Below, piece by piece: positions 29,060-41,355 of a stretch of DNA of 64,000 nt. The notes under the pieces were generated by a model. That model worked only from the letters and a program-made list of their open reading frames with translations, ran no database searches and was not told where the DNA came from. A program made the position numbers and the translations under genes. How positions within the stretch are numbered: position 1 is the first letter of the stretch; each line of letters begins with the position of its first letter. This DNA comes from Cacajao melanocephalus (taxonomy: Eukaryota > Chordata > Mammalia > Primates > Pitheciidae), in NCBI GenBank assembly GCA_963573385.1, contig CAUYLG010034991.1, positions 90,077 to 154,076 on the forward strand, written 5' to 3'.

Positions 29060-29560
29060 TGAATATACAAGTGAATACTAGCCAGACTATCTGTAGAAAT
29101 GCAACTCTGACCCACAACCAGCAACAATCAGCCCAGGAAACCAACCTGTTATCTATAGTAACCAGTCCAGGAAGTCAGACTTGTATGTACCAAACAGCCC
29201 AAGAAGCCAAACAATTACCCTTGTGGTAATCAATCCAAAATGGCCAAGACTTGATAAATAACCAAAAAAATTCTCAATATTCAGTCCTGCTTTCAACTTA
29301 TGATCAGCCAGAGAAAGCCAAACATGCACCGCTAACCAATCACATAAGCTACTAATTAGGCTGCCTACAAGTAGGTTCCTTTACAAACATACTTGGATCA
29401 GGGTCTTCCCCTTACTCCATTAGACACCTGACCCATTTCTCTGCCTGCCTTTGAGTCTCTGCCAAAACACAAGTGATGACAGCTAATTCTCTTGCTGTAA
29501 ATAGCAAGAGAATCTGAATAATTGTTCTCATTTGAGGCAAGGGTCTTCATTTATTTTCAT
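29060..29560 (+). mobile_element. LTR-like repeat with internal 34 bp degenerate tandem units
   Basis: Four units starting CAGCCCAGG, CAGTCCAGG, CAGCCCAAG and CAATCCAAA lie at 29129, 29163, 29195 and 29231. Such short direct repeats are typical of the U3 region of some class I endogenous retroviral LTRs. A CCAAT word near 29336 and a perfect hairpin at 29486-29513 lie downstream. The family is not assigned. Confidence 0.5.
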
Positions 29561-29564
29561 GAAT

Positions 29565-30235
29565 TAATGAGGTGAGGTAAGAAAGAAATCCCAACAATGT
29601 TAATCTACCCAATAATCTCCTTAGTGAAATAAACCCTATTGACACCGCAGCAGAGCTGTTCCTTAACCTTCCATTTTATTTCCATTCATTTTAGAACTTA
29701 ATCATACAGAATCTATTACTGGAATTTCACTTTACATATCTAAGCGTATCTACATCTCCATCAGGTCTTTTAAGTTCTTTTTCCTTATTCGCAGTCCTTT
29801 GAATGGTATTCTGTACCGTTAAAAGTTTCAAAACCAGGTAAAATTATGAATCTCATACAGATATAATATTCACCCACATTAAAGATTTTATCCAATATTC
29901 ATTGATTAAATAAGGAAATCAGGCAAATGTTATAACCCAGATCCATGGAGAAATCAAAAAACCACACATATGTATAGAGTAAAGTATTAAAATGAATATT
30001 CAAATCAGCAGCAAAACTAGATTTTGTTGGTGAAAGAAGAGCAGGATTTATTTACATGTCTATAGACAAGAATTATTTTGCATTTCTAACAGCTATCCAC
30101 AAGTTACAGAATTGCGTATTAGCGCCCACAGAATCAGAATCAGATAACCCAAAAGGATGTACTCTGGGTAATGAACGAGTCTCATTGAAACACAGATTTT
30201 TCCTTTAGAACTTAGTGAATTGTTGTTTTGTATTG
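29565..30235. other. AT-rich non-coding sequence, no gene seen
   Basis: No repeat or coding frame recognised. Confidence 0.45.
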
Positions 30236-30239
30236 TTTT

Positions 30240-30700
30240 ATATGATGGTTGGTCAGGTGCAGCCACAGGAGGGAAAACAGGAGAGGCTCAGGAAAACAAA
30301 CTTCACTATATGCACAGGTCCTAGAAACAGGAGTTATTGCACACTCTGACGAACCACATGGGAAAGACACTAGGGAAACAGAAGAGAGGAGCGAGCTTGG
30401 GGGAAGCCGACAGGCAGACCCTTGATGGGGTTTTCTGTGGGAAAGGCAGGGCAGGGTAGGATAAAGCTTTGGGTCAGCTGGTTTGAGTAATATTAGTGGT
30501 TCCTAAGGTATAAGGGTCGTCCCTAGTTGTTGGTACATGTCCCTGGAATGACTAAGGAGAAGAATATTGCCTCCTACAATGAAGAAACCATCTGAATTGA
30601 CAAGTACACCTATCAAAGGTATGTTCCTGGCTGAGAATTGCTATCTCTAAGAATTGGCTGGCCCTGGGTAGGTAGTCTCTCCCTAACCAGAAAGGTTTTC
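30240..30700. repeat. Possible LTR or other old repeat, unassigned
   Basis: G/A-rich stretch with local CpGs and words such as 'gacaggcagacccttgatgg' that look repeat-derived. I cannot place the family or orientation. Confidence 0.3.
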
Positions 30701-30789
30701 TAAGATGTCAAAAAATCACAATATATAGAACATCTAAAAATATACATGTAATACAATCATCAATATGAACATTGATGAAAATAATAAAA

Positions 30790-30990
30790 GTTCACCATTT
30801 ATGAAGTTCCTGTCACTGGCCAGGTCCTGTGCTAAGCATTTGGCAAACCCCATCTCATTGAATCTATGCGAGGACATTATGAGAAAGAAATTATCATCTC
30901 TTCTTCACAGATGAAGAAACGAGGACTTAGGAAAGCTCAACAGTTAATAAAGAATCAAAAGTGTGAGTAATCGCCAGAAACTTAGGGTCT
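30790..30990 (-). repeat. MIR SINE remnant, antisense
   Basis: 'ggtcctgtgctaagcatttg', 'accccatctcattgaatc' and a 'cagatgaagaaacgaggact' block appear in antisense MIR order. Confidence 0.75.
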
Positions 30991-30999
30991 GTAGCCCAA

Positions 31000-31890
31000 A
31001 ATTGACAAGCAAGCTTTCATTGACAGGGGAAGACAGCACTGTGCTTAAGATGATGTGGTTAAAAATGGTAATACTGTGCTTAAAAGACAACGGATATATT
31101 TTAATATAGCTGACTTCTTCATTCACATGTTAATCACAGTATCCCCTGAAAGGGTCTCAGTTTCTGATACTTCCCTGCACTACCATACAAATGTATAAAC
31201 ACCACATATTAGTAAAAAAATTTAATTACAAATGCCTAAAGTCTTGGGAAAGAAGAGTTTGCATGCTGGTTGAATAATGATTTCCGAAGACCAAAAACTA
31301 AAAGTATTCTTGTTTCTTCCTTTTCCCTCCAATCCATATCCAATGGACAATATAGCTCTACAATATAATACGAATGTAACAACAATATGCACCAAATCTA
31401 ACTCCAGGCAACCACCACTCCCATCAAGTCACACTAAATGCCAGCAGAAGCACAGAATTCATGCTCTTTCTGCAACAAGTTGCAATGGCATCTGACTTCC
31501 ATTTGGCTTTGCCTTCAGGAAAATCTTTGGGAGCAAACAGACATAATTTCCCTAAGCAGGCACAGAAAGGTAGCTTAGCAAACTAAAGACTGGACTTAAT
31601 GGATTAAGCAGCTGGCTTAAGGAGACTTAAATCTGACTTAATGATATTGCAAGTCCCTGGAGCCACTAGTTCAAATTCTGACTAAAGCTTTCATGGTTTA
31701 TCAGAAAAATGCCTGCAAATTTGCTTTATTCCATAGATGAAGGGTAAACCTCAGAAACTTATTTACATGCCCCTTATTTACAGGCTGAAGATGAATTTTC
31801 TAATGACAAGTCACTGTCCCTCAGGACAGCCAGATCCTAGCTGCAGGCCCCATCCTGTGCCTAAGGGACAATTACAATAATATCAGAATA
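31000..31890. other. Non-coding sequence, no gene seen
   Basis: No repeat family recognised; no frame with domain-like content. Confidence 0.45.
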
Positions 31891-31894
31891 AGAG

Positions 31895-32205
31895 CTCTTC
31901 CTTCCCCACCTCACTCCCTCAGCCCCTACGATCTTTGCTCAATGTCATCTTCACAATGAAATCTTTACTTAAAACCTTTTTTTAAAAATTGCCAACATCT
32001 TCATTTCTCTATATTCTTTCTTTGGTTTGTTTGTCTTCACTGCTCTTACCACCACCCAATTTGCTACATATTTTATGTATTTAAGTGTCTATCTCCCCAT
32101 CAAGAACAATAACTCAGGAGAGTCAGAACTGTGTACGCTTAGCTCTCAGCTACACAATGACAGATCAGAACTAGACCCATCATGTACTGAACGTTCAATA
32201 CATAC
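31895..32205 (+). repeat. LINE-2 fragment, left part (split by an AluJ)
   Basis: 'ccttccccacctcactccct' and 'aatttgctacatatttt' followed by 'tatctccccatcaagaac' fit sense L2. The tail 'cttaataaataaatgaatc' resumes after the Alu at about 32525-32555. Confidence 0.6.
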
Positions 32206-32211
32206 ATTTTT

Positions 32212-32542
<331 letters not shown>

Positions 32543-32639
32543 TGAATCTCAGTAAATGGCTCGATCCAGGGCCCAGTTACTCAAGACCAAAAGCTAGGAG
32601 TATCCTTGATTCCTTCAACTCACATCCAATACATCAGAA

Positions 32640-33290
32640 GATGCTGTTAGCTCATATAAATAAATCTCATCTCATTAAAGTAAGTGTTTAATATATCCAC
32701 CAGTATCACCCAAGTTAACCTCATTATTGATCTAGACTATCATAATCTTCCACCAATCCAAGCCGTCCCCCACCCACAACCATATCATCTTTACTATTAA
32801 TTTTTCACAAAAAAAGTCATTGCCTCATTTCTACGCTTAACACCTCCAATGGCCTTAACGTGGCATCCAAGGTCCTGCCTGATCCATGCCCATCACCTTT
32901 CTCCCTTCCCCTATACCAGCAACATTCATCTTTGCTCACTCATAACTTGGGCAAAGTTCTATCTATCTGCCTTGGGCCCTTAAATATCTGTATTCTTTGC
33001 TTAGAATATCTCCTAAGCCCTACCCACTTCTAATTATTCTAAGCTACATTTAGATGTTAACTCCTCGGAGGGAGAATTTCCAAAATTCCTTATCAAAATG
33101 CCCATCTTCCCCAACCAGAGGTTTCTTCCTTGTTTTCTTTATAGCACAAATCACGGTTTCTTTGTACTGGCTTTTTTCTGCTTATCTTTCTCTTTAGACT
33201 TTTAGTTCTCCATGAGGTCTAGGCCAGGAGTATCTCTCCTCATGGTCTAACGCTGCCTAACACACAACAGGAGTCTAATGTCTAACTTTT
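32640..33290 (+). repeat. LINE-2 3' region
   Basis: 'acacctccaatggccttaac', 'ggtcctgcctgatccatgcc' and then 'ttagttctccatgaggtcta' follow the L2 3' region in sense. Confidence 0.75.
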
Positions 33291-33299
33291 GAATTCGTA

Positions 33300-34250
33300 A
33301 GTAAATCAGTAGGTATGAGACTAGGGTGAGGCACCTAGGGCAATGGGTCCTAGTGTCCTCTCTCAGGATTGTACAAGCACAGAGATGGCACAGGGTCAAC
33401 CCTTGAGAGTGGGATCTTCTTACACGTTTTTCCATAGGCACCCTGCTGGTTTTATCTCTGTTTCTGCCCTAAATCGTCATCAAATCACCCTTAGCACTCA
33501 CCTGATTTTGAATCTCATTTCCAGTTTCCTGCTTCATAACCAAAAGTGAGTCATCTTATTTCCCTTGGCTAAAGCCCCTAGTCCAGCAGAAAAGTTTATT
33601 TAGAATAGGGGCCATTCTAATTAAGGGTCTTTTGATTGCAACCAATATAAATCTCCTTAAGCAAACTCTGCTAGTCGTGTGGTCACTGTAAGTACAAACA
33701 ATTTGATGGATATCCAACAAAATAACTAAAATAGAGTGGTCTCACCATAGAAATGGAATAATGAACATTTGTGCCAACTTTTCGATCTTTCTAGGTCTTG
33801 CACAATATTCCTCACCTTTGCTCCTGTCCATGGATCTATTCCACTGGTCCCTTCACCGACGCCTCTGTGTACGCCTTGTATGTGGTTCTGCACAGTCCCA
33901 CAGCCCATGCCACTGCATCCTGTCAATTCTACTCACTCTCACTTTCTGGATTACTAATGCAGTATCTTTTAGCTCAGATTCTTCAACAGAGGTACTGGTT
34001 TGTCACTGACCATCCAATGGATTGTCCAGCTTTGGGTCATGTGCTTATTCTGTGTATGTTTGAAAAAAATGGAGCAGAAACTGTGGCTTTACGGGTTTGA
34101 AGGGAACTGTTAGGCCCTCATGATTCTTTCCATGGATAGGCAGTTTCCTTAAGCGTTACCAATGATTAGAACTGGCACTCTCCACTGGGCTGGCCAGGAC
34201 TTCCACCAATAACCTCCTCTCAACAAGACCTGCTATTCTACCGGTTTAAA
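33300..34250. other. Non-coding sequence, no gene seen
   Basis: Several overlapping short frames (33726-34100) on both strands have no recognisable product. A hidden old repeat is possible. Confidence 0.45.
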
Positions 34251-34254
34251 TTTT

Positions 34255-34400
34255 CTCATTAGACTCATTCATGTATTTGCTTAATAAATACTTATTGAGA
34301 GTTTACTCTCTGCTAAATCCTCTGCTAGCCTTTGGAGACACAGTGGTCTGTCTTCATGAAGCTCACTGTCTAGTAAAAGATAAACTCAGGTTCTCCCTGC
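34255..34400 (-). repeat. LINE-2 3' end, antisense
   Basis: 'gcttaataaatacttattga', 'tttggagacacagtggtctg' and 'catgaagctcactgtctagt' give the antisense L2 end in full order. Confidence 0.75.
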
Positions 34401-34697
34401 AGGAGGGAGTAGACCCTGCAGTACAATAACGGATAATAGAAACCAGCCTTAGTACAAGCATGTGAGATGATACAGGGTGATTAGTCTTGTTCTCAGTTAA
34501 CTTAGAACCCAGAAATAACCAAGTCATGACCACTCGTAATGATGACTGTCTTTAGGAAAATCTGGAATATGGACAAAGGTAGATTCTGTTGGGAAGTCAG
34601 AGCAAATACCTGCGTAATTCTTACTCTTTGTTCTGCAACAAAACTGTACTATGCTGGTAAGATTCAACTACTGTCTGCAAATAAGTCTTATGGTAAT

Positions 34698-34972
34698 ACT
34701 GCTATTAATGACCAAATGCATTGGAAAACTGAGTTAAAACCTCTTTGGGACATCATACCTATGGAAAATGACAGGCCTGAGCAGGTTAGATAATGCAGGC
34801 CAGATAATCTGGCTAACCATCACTTAATTTCTATGTTCAATAGTTCTTCTGCAAAAGCTAAATGCAAGGTACAAATATATCAGTAGATTAAAAAGAAAAA
34901 TGAGTAATCAAATTAGCATGAGAATAAAAAAATATGTATAATGGTTTCACAGGGCAAACTAGTTGTTTCTTT
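34698..34972 (+). repeat. Direct repeat, left copy (partner 36250-36507)
   Basis: Begins near ATGACCAAATGCATT and ends at CAAACTAGTTGTTTCTTT. Sequence order matches 36250-36507 throughout with scattered substitutions and small gaps; similarity stops sharply at both ends. It may be internal endogenous-retrovirus sequence, but I do not recognise it. Confidence 0.85.
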
Positions 34973-36249
34973 AAATTTACCCCTACCCCTTTTCTGGCTT
35001 CTCAAAACGTTAGGCCTATTTGCATTGCTACTATGCTTTATCTGTTGTACAAATGCTACACTAAATGTCAATACTCAGACAGATATGATTGTTTGCTATA
35101 AGGGGTTTGTGGCCAGGAACCAAGGTCTCTGAAACAATAACAAATACACATATTGGTCTCTGACCCCAGTTCCTGACACAGAGCTCTTAAAACTTGTAAT
35201 TTTCCAAGTGATAGGAAAATTTGACACTCCTAAATCCCTTGGAATTTTCTAGACGATAGGAGTGTCTTTTGTTCTAATGAAGCAATTCTTGGTGGGCTCT
35301 TGGATGGGGGGATGGGGAAGAAGCTGGTCACCAGAAAGACCAAGCCATAATTAGAAGTTTGGGACTTTCAGCTTCACATCTACTCCATCCTCCAGGAAGG
35401 AAAGAAGGGCTGGAGATTGAGTTACTACTATTCAATCATGTCTACCTGACAAACCCTCCATCCACATCTCTGAACTATGGGGTTTAGAGAGCTTCTGGGT
35501 TGGCAACCCAATTGCATGCTGGGAAGGTGGCGCACCCCAACTCGATGGGCAGGAAGCTGTTGTCCTTGGGATTCTTCCTGGCCTTGCCCTCTGCACCTCT
35601 TCATCTGTAAACTTTATGATAACCTTTATGCATACATTAAACCAGTAAATAAATGTGTTTCTCTGAATTCTGTGAGCTGTCCTAACAAACCAATCAAACC
35701 TAATAAGAGGGTCATAGGAACCCCTAAGCCAGTTCGTCAGAAATACAGGTTATAACCTAGAGACTTATGATTAGCCTCTGAGATGGCAGGGATGAGGAGA
35801 GGGGCAATTTTGTGGGACTGAGCCCTCTACCTGTGGGATCGGATACTACCTCCAGGTGGATAGTATCAGAATTGAGTAAAGCTGTAGAGCACCAAGTTGG
35901 TGGGTCCACTCCAAAATTAACTCTTATGTAGGGAAAAAAGTACCCCACACATCTGGTGTCAGAGGTGTTATCCTGAATCATATGTGAGAGCAGAAAAAAA
36001 TTTTTATTTTTTCATCACAATGACCATCCATGTATATACCAGAGAAATCAGAGAGCTATGGAAACAAAGATTAATAACTTAAGCCCAGTTGAGAGGCAGG
36101 AAGAGTGGAGGATTTGAGATAGAGGTCTTATCTAGAGAAAATGACATCTAATTAGAGACCTGGGTTGGCAAAGAAAAGAAGAATGGGATGGAAAAGAAGG
36201 CTTCCGGGGTGAAAAGTGCTATCTGGGGAACTGAAAGAAACTCACATGG
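34973..36249 (+). mobile_element. LTR-like sequence between the two direct repeats
   Basis: The right half (about 35620-35990) reads like the 3' part of an ERV LTR: AATAAA at 35648-35653, a GT-rich stretch, then 'tgtgggactgagccctctac', 'gtggatagtatcagaattga' and 'cacacatctggtgtcagagg'. A short frame at 34941-35132 has a hydrophobic start, which could be a decayed envelope leader, but this is a guess. Orientation is inferred from the poly(A) signal. Confidence 0.55.
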
Positions 36250-36507
36250 ACTGCTGATAGTGATGACCAAATGTATTCGGAAACTGAGTTAAAACCTCCT
36301 TGGGACATCAAACCTATGAAAAATGACTGGCCTGAGCAGTAACTGAATCTAGCCAATCATCACCTGATTTCTGTATTAAATACTTCTGCACAAGCTAAAC
36401 ATAAGGTACAAATACCAGTAGATTAAGGAGAAAAATGAATAATCAAATTAGTACAAGAATAAGAAAATGTGTATAACAGCTTTACAGGGCAAACTAGTTG
36501 TTTCTTT
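36250..36507 (+). repeat. Direct repeat, right copy (partner 34698-34972)
   Basis: Same orientation as the left copy, 1.55 kb downstream. Slightly shorter because of small deletions. The bases after 36507 do not resemble those after 34972. Confidence 0.85.
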
Positions 36508-36509
36508 GT

Positions 36510-36835
36510 TTCCCATGAAGATAGCATCGTGTCATCCTGGAGAAGTAAATGCAAGAGGTGAGCAGGACTTAACGAGCCAACTCAAGAAACTTGATTTTGT
36601 TGTGAGGGAAATGAACAGATATTAGGGTTTTAATTAGGTCAGTAATCTGTCCTGCTACTTTCTTCTGAACCTACTGCTAATCATCAGCTCCATGCCTAGT
36701 CTCTGGATTCTTACCTGTTCTTAGTGCCAGTGAGTTGTTTGATGCTCCCCAGTGAACCTAACACTTTCTATGTTCTCCTTCTCATGATACTGGCAGGCTT
36801 GACACCTAGCTGAAGAAACACATAAATAGGAATTC
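36510..36835. other. Non-coding sequence, no gene seen
   Basis: No repeat recognised beyond the edge of the direct repeat. Confidence 0.4.
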
Positions 36836-36839
36836 TAAT

Positions 36840-37010
36840 TCCCATTTGAACTTGGACACATTACCCTACCTCTTTCTGAACTTCAGATTTCTCAGAATTA
36901 AAATTAGGATCTCTAATCTCTCCTCAGGGATTAAACTAGACAATATACATAAAGAATTGAAATAATACCTGGCATATATGTAAATGATCCTCAGTAAATG
37001 ACAATTATCA
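36840..37010 (+). repeat. MIR SINE remnant
   Basis: 'acattaccctacctctttct', 'gaacttcagatttctc' and 'aataatacctggcatatatg' are sense MIR blocks in order. Confidence 0.7.
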
Positions 37011-37014
37011 GTCA

Positions 37015-37690
37015 GCCTACATCATTGCTGATGGCTGTTTTTGTTGTTTTTATATACTAATAGAATCAAAAGAAATGCTGGAATCATCAATTTACTTCCA
37101 GGAGCAAAATAAAATAAATGAGGTTACAGTTATTCTCACAATAACAACAAAATGTGTTTGTATGTGTGTGTGTGGTATGTGTGTGTACACATTTAAAATC
37201 AATGAACTCACTTGGCTAAAGCCAAAAGTAAATGGTTAAATATTACTATATGCAAATCATTTTTAAGATAATTCAAAAAAATATTTTCAATGACTGTTTT
37301 GTTTTCTCTTAATTATCTGTCATTTCATACATTTTGCTTTGAATAATTGCTTCAATTCTTGCACACTTAGAAAAGTGTGGCTACAAGGTCTCTCTAGATG
37401 ATGTTCACTAAGAGTTCAATGGTACTCAAATTATGTTTAACTAACCCAGACCCTTCCAATGATTATTTTGTATTTGGTTAATTTATTCTTTGCTGTGTCT
37501 CCACTTAAGTGTAACTCCCTGCAGCTTCATTAACGACCGCAGCTGTATCACGACCTGAGTATGTTCACTTAATGGAAAAATCTATGAAAAACCGAATGGT
37601 TTCTGGTTGACCAGGAAGTGAAATACCTCTGAAATTTGTTCACTCATTTGTTCATTCATGCCAGGAACATATAAGCAAAAATGCCTAATT
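37015..37690. other. AT-rich non-coding sequence with a GT repeat
   Basis: A TGTG/GTAT tract lies at about 37155-37190. Nothing else recognised. Confidence 0.5.
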
Positions 37691-37699
37691 TTTGGTATC

Positions 37700-37870
37700 T
37701 CCAAAAGTATACCCTGAGATAAAAAGGTTGTAAGTGCAGGCTGATTATTTGGGAGATAATCCCAGGAAGCACAATGAGAGAGTGAGGAAAGTGAAGACAG
37801 CAAATCATGGAAGGGAAAAATGTCAGCAAAGCATAAGGCAACGAGCAATTTCCAGCTAAGGGCACCTGGG
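37700..37870. repeat. Unassigned old repeat, related to 15240-15480, cut by an LTR
   Basis: Shares the GGGAGATAATCCCAGGA block and flanking purine-rich words with 15280-15330. Sequence after the LTR (from 38330) may be its continuation. Confidence 0.45.
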
Positions 37871-37876
37871 GTTAGG

Positions 37877-38290
37877 TGTTAATCCCTTTTGTGTTGCTAT
37901 CAAGGAATACCTGAAGCTGGGTAATTTGTAAAGAAATGTGGGTTTATTTGGGCTATGGTTCTGCAGACTGTACAAGCAAGCATGGCAACAGCATCTGCTC
38001 AGCTTCTGGTGAGGCCTTAGGAAGCTTTTACTCGGGGAGGAAGGCTAAGGTGGCAGGAGTCTCACAAGGTGAGAGAGGAAGAAAGGAGAGACAGGAGGTG
38101 CCAGGCTCCTTTAAACAATCAGCTCTCTCATGAACTAACAGCAAAACTCACTTATTACCATGGGAAGGGCACCAAGCCATTCATGAGGGATCTGCCCCCA
38201 TTCAAACATCTCCCACTAGGCCCTCCTCCAACACTGGGGATCACATTTCAACACGAGATTTGGAGAAGGCAAATGTCCAAAGCCTATCAA
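37877..38290 (-). mobile_element. MaLR LTR (MSTC/MSTD-like), antisense
   Basis: TGTTAATCCCTTTTGTGTTG at the left and 'gaggccttaggaagctttta', 'tcatgagggatctgccccca' and 'acacgagatttggagaaggc' to the right are the reverse complement of a MaLR LTR. No internal region is attached, so it is a solo LTR. Confidence 0.8.
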
Positions 38291-38329
38291 CTCCCCAGAG
38301 ATCCTCTGAGAAATATGGAGAACACAGTT

Positions 38330-40340
38330 TAGAGTCATCCTACTGGGAACTGGGCAGGCTATGTCATTTACCCACTATCTTCCGTCTCTCCATTGATTGA
38401 AGGTTGCTTTCCAGAACATGACATCTACCACAATTTCTGGTTGCACCTCCATCTGGCCCAGCAAGCTCCCATAGTGCTGGAGAAATCAGAGTGATAGCAA
38501 AGTGTTTGCAGGTGCCAGGGGTTCAGATGAGCAGTTGTGGGGAGGGCATCTGCTGTAAGGTAGCAGCTGCTGTAATGAATGAATTAATTCCTACATTTGA
38601 ATGCTTTACACAATGCTTGGCACAGAGTAAGTGCCATATAACTTTAGCTTGTGCTATGTTGTCTAGTGTGCTAGGCCCTGCTCAAAGTACTTAGAATATA
38701 GCGGAGAATGCAGCCTTGTTTCTGCCCAACATGGACTCATAGAGCTATGCTCAATTTCAAAATCACACACTTCTCAGAGAAGAGTGTCTATATATTTGTA
38801 TATTCACTGTAATTCTAGAATTACACTCATAATTAAGGATTTTTGACAGAATTCCTTATTTTTATTATATCCTTGTTGTACAGTAGAATCAAGGCTCAAA
38901 TGAACAAGAAAAAGGACTAAAACTTGCATATATTATTCCTTCTCATGCATCATGAGAAAAAGAACAAATTTAAGAACTTGCAGACCTCGCCTGTCCTCAC
39001 TTTCAGTGTTTCAGAATGCAAAGTTATATTTTGGGGTCCTAGATATGAGGTTATCTGAATCCTTTAAAAACATGCTCTAAATTTCTCTTATAGGAATATG
39101 TTTCTGTAAATCCATTGTGCATTATCTTTAGACTCATAACCCTGGAAATATGATGGGGAGGAGAAAAGCAAAACAAACACACAAAACATTCACTTCTCTC
39201 TGACACCTGCTATCCATTCAGAGGCTTCATATCTGATCAGAATTAATGTGACAGATGGAGCTAAACGAATAGTGACTGCTACCTTCCTGGAATTATTTCA
39301 GGTTCTTGTCCCTCTCCAGCCATACATTAAGAAGAATATAATGGGAAACACACACACATCCACATACACACACAGCATAATCATTTATGAAGAATAACAA
39401 GTTAGGAAAAGTCATGACTGCAATCTAGCAGACCTCAAATCCACTAACTTATTCACTCCCATTTCGGATTAAAAAATAACTTCCATGTGCTTTGTAAACT
39501 CCCCAATGCCCATGTGCATTAGGCTTTACTGGCCTTCAAAGTCAGTTTTTTCCAGAAATTTGAAAGAATCTTTTTTATTATCTGAGTCATATCTAATGGC
39601 CTTCACTTCTGCAAGCAAACTGTGTCTGTGTAGTTAGGGTAAGTAAGCTGTGCATTAGAGACATTATTCAGACACCTTGATAGAGACTTAAAAATTGGAT
39701 ATGTTGGATTTTGCAAGCTCTTTCAAAACGCATTTTGATTTTTGGATATTCATCAGCCATGTTCCTGATTTCCAATACTTTGCTGATCACTAGTTATCTG
39801 TTAAGTAGCACCCTATAGGTTTTCTGATTAGAATCAAAGCTCCTTTTGGAGTTATCTACTAATTACTTTGTGAAATTGGCTGTTAATGCAAATTAACTTT
39901 TTCTGAATAGCTAAAAAGAGTGAAGGAGCCAATGGCTACAGAAATGGAAACATATAGGGTTATGAATCTTGTTAATGAACCAAAGGGTTCACATGCTTTA
40001 ATTGAGAGAGGGCTAATATTAAGGTTTTAAATGAAGTCTTTGGAGCAGGAGTTAAACCTCAAATGTTCTATCTTAAATTTAAACAAAATGTCCTCCATAT
40101 ACCTTTGCCAATCTGAAACAATGAAATATCATTTATTGTTTATGATGAGCAAATCTTAATGTTTTGTGTTTGAAATTTGTTTTTAATTAAAAAAAAACAC
40201 AAACTAGTCCAAATGTTTTTTCCATTAAAATTAAAATAATTTGTTATTTATATATTCCAGACAGATACTCTTTAAGAATTTTCACCCCTCATCCTCTGCC
40301 CCCATCCCCAGACTTAGTAAGATCCAGTTCAACTAGAAGA
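38330..40340. other. AT-rich non-coding sequence, no gene seen
   Basis: A short MIR/L2-like end lies at about 38600-38640 and a CA-rich stretch at 39346-39375. No convincing frame. Confidence 0.5.
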
Positions 40341-40345
40341 TGTCT

Positions 40346-40682
<337 letters not shown>

Positions 40683-40894
40683 TTACAATTAGGCCTTCTT
40701 TGCAGGACAATGACTGGCATTTTGTACTAACTTTTCTGAGACAAAGCCATTTTAACATAGTTCACTGAGCTGTTTATATTTAAACAACCGAAATAGAAAA
40801 AATGGTTTCCATGTCACAATCCTTCAGGCTCTATACATACTCGATAGCATTTATCTGTACAAATTATCTAGTCACCGTTTAGACACAATCTGGA

Positions 40895-41030
40895 AATAGG
40901 ATGTCTTTGTCTTTCATCCTTAGATTATATGTGCCATGAAGATATGAACAGAAATTTCTTGCTCCCTAGTACCTAGAAAAGTTGGTGCTGAACAAATATT
41001 AGTTGAATGAATGTTGGCTGAAAAATTATT
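40895..41030 (+). repeat. LINE-2 3' end
   Basis: 'tgtgccatgaagatatgaac', 'ttgctccctagtacctagaa' and 'attagttgaatgaatg' are the sense L2 end. Confidence 0.75.
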
Positions 41031-41064
41031 CAACTTTAACATACACTTGGCTTCTAAATCATGA

Positions 41065-41215
41065 GTATAGGCAATCTCTCTGTGACTCAGCCTATCTATA
41101 AAATGAAAGCAGTATTCATATCTACCTTATATTGATGTTTTGAGAATTAAACGTAACATGAGATATTAAACACTTGAAAGGTGTCTGTCAAATAGTAAGG
41201 TTTCAATAATTGTTA
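41065..41215 (+). repeat. MIR SINE remnant
   Basis: 'tgtgactcagcctatctata', 'aaatgaaagcagtattcata' and 'ttttgagaattaaac' fit sense MIR, adjoining the L2 end. Confidence 0.7.
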
Positions 41216-41355
41216 CATAATATTATATTATTTTTATTAGCATCTTCCAAGCATTTATCGGCCTAGTTCTGATAACAGCTGCACCCTATATTTCCTATGG
41301 TGAAAACAGCTCTTTCCCCTCTTCTTTTAATCCTTGAGTTTTAGGTGGGGCCAGT

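Noticed and set aside
34941..35132. Endogenous retroviral envelope gene fragment
   Set aside because: A 63-codon frame with a hydrophobic start is suggestive but too short, and I cannot match it to a named family; kept only as a remark in the LTR-like entry.
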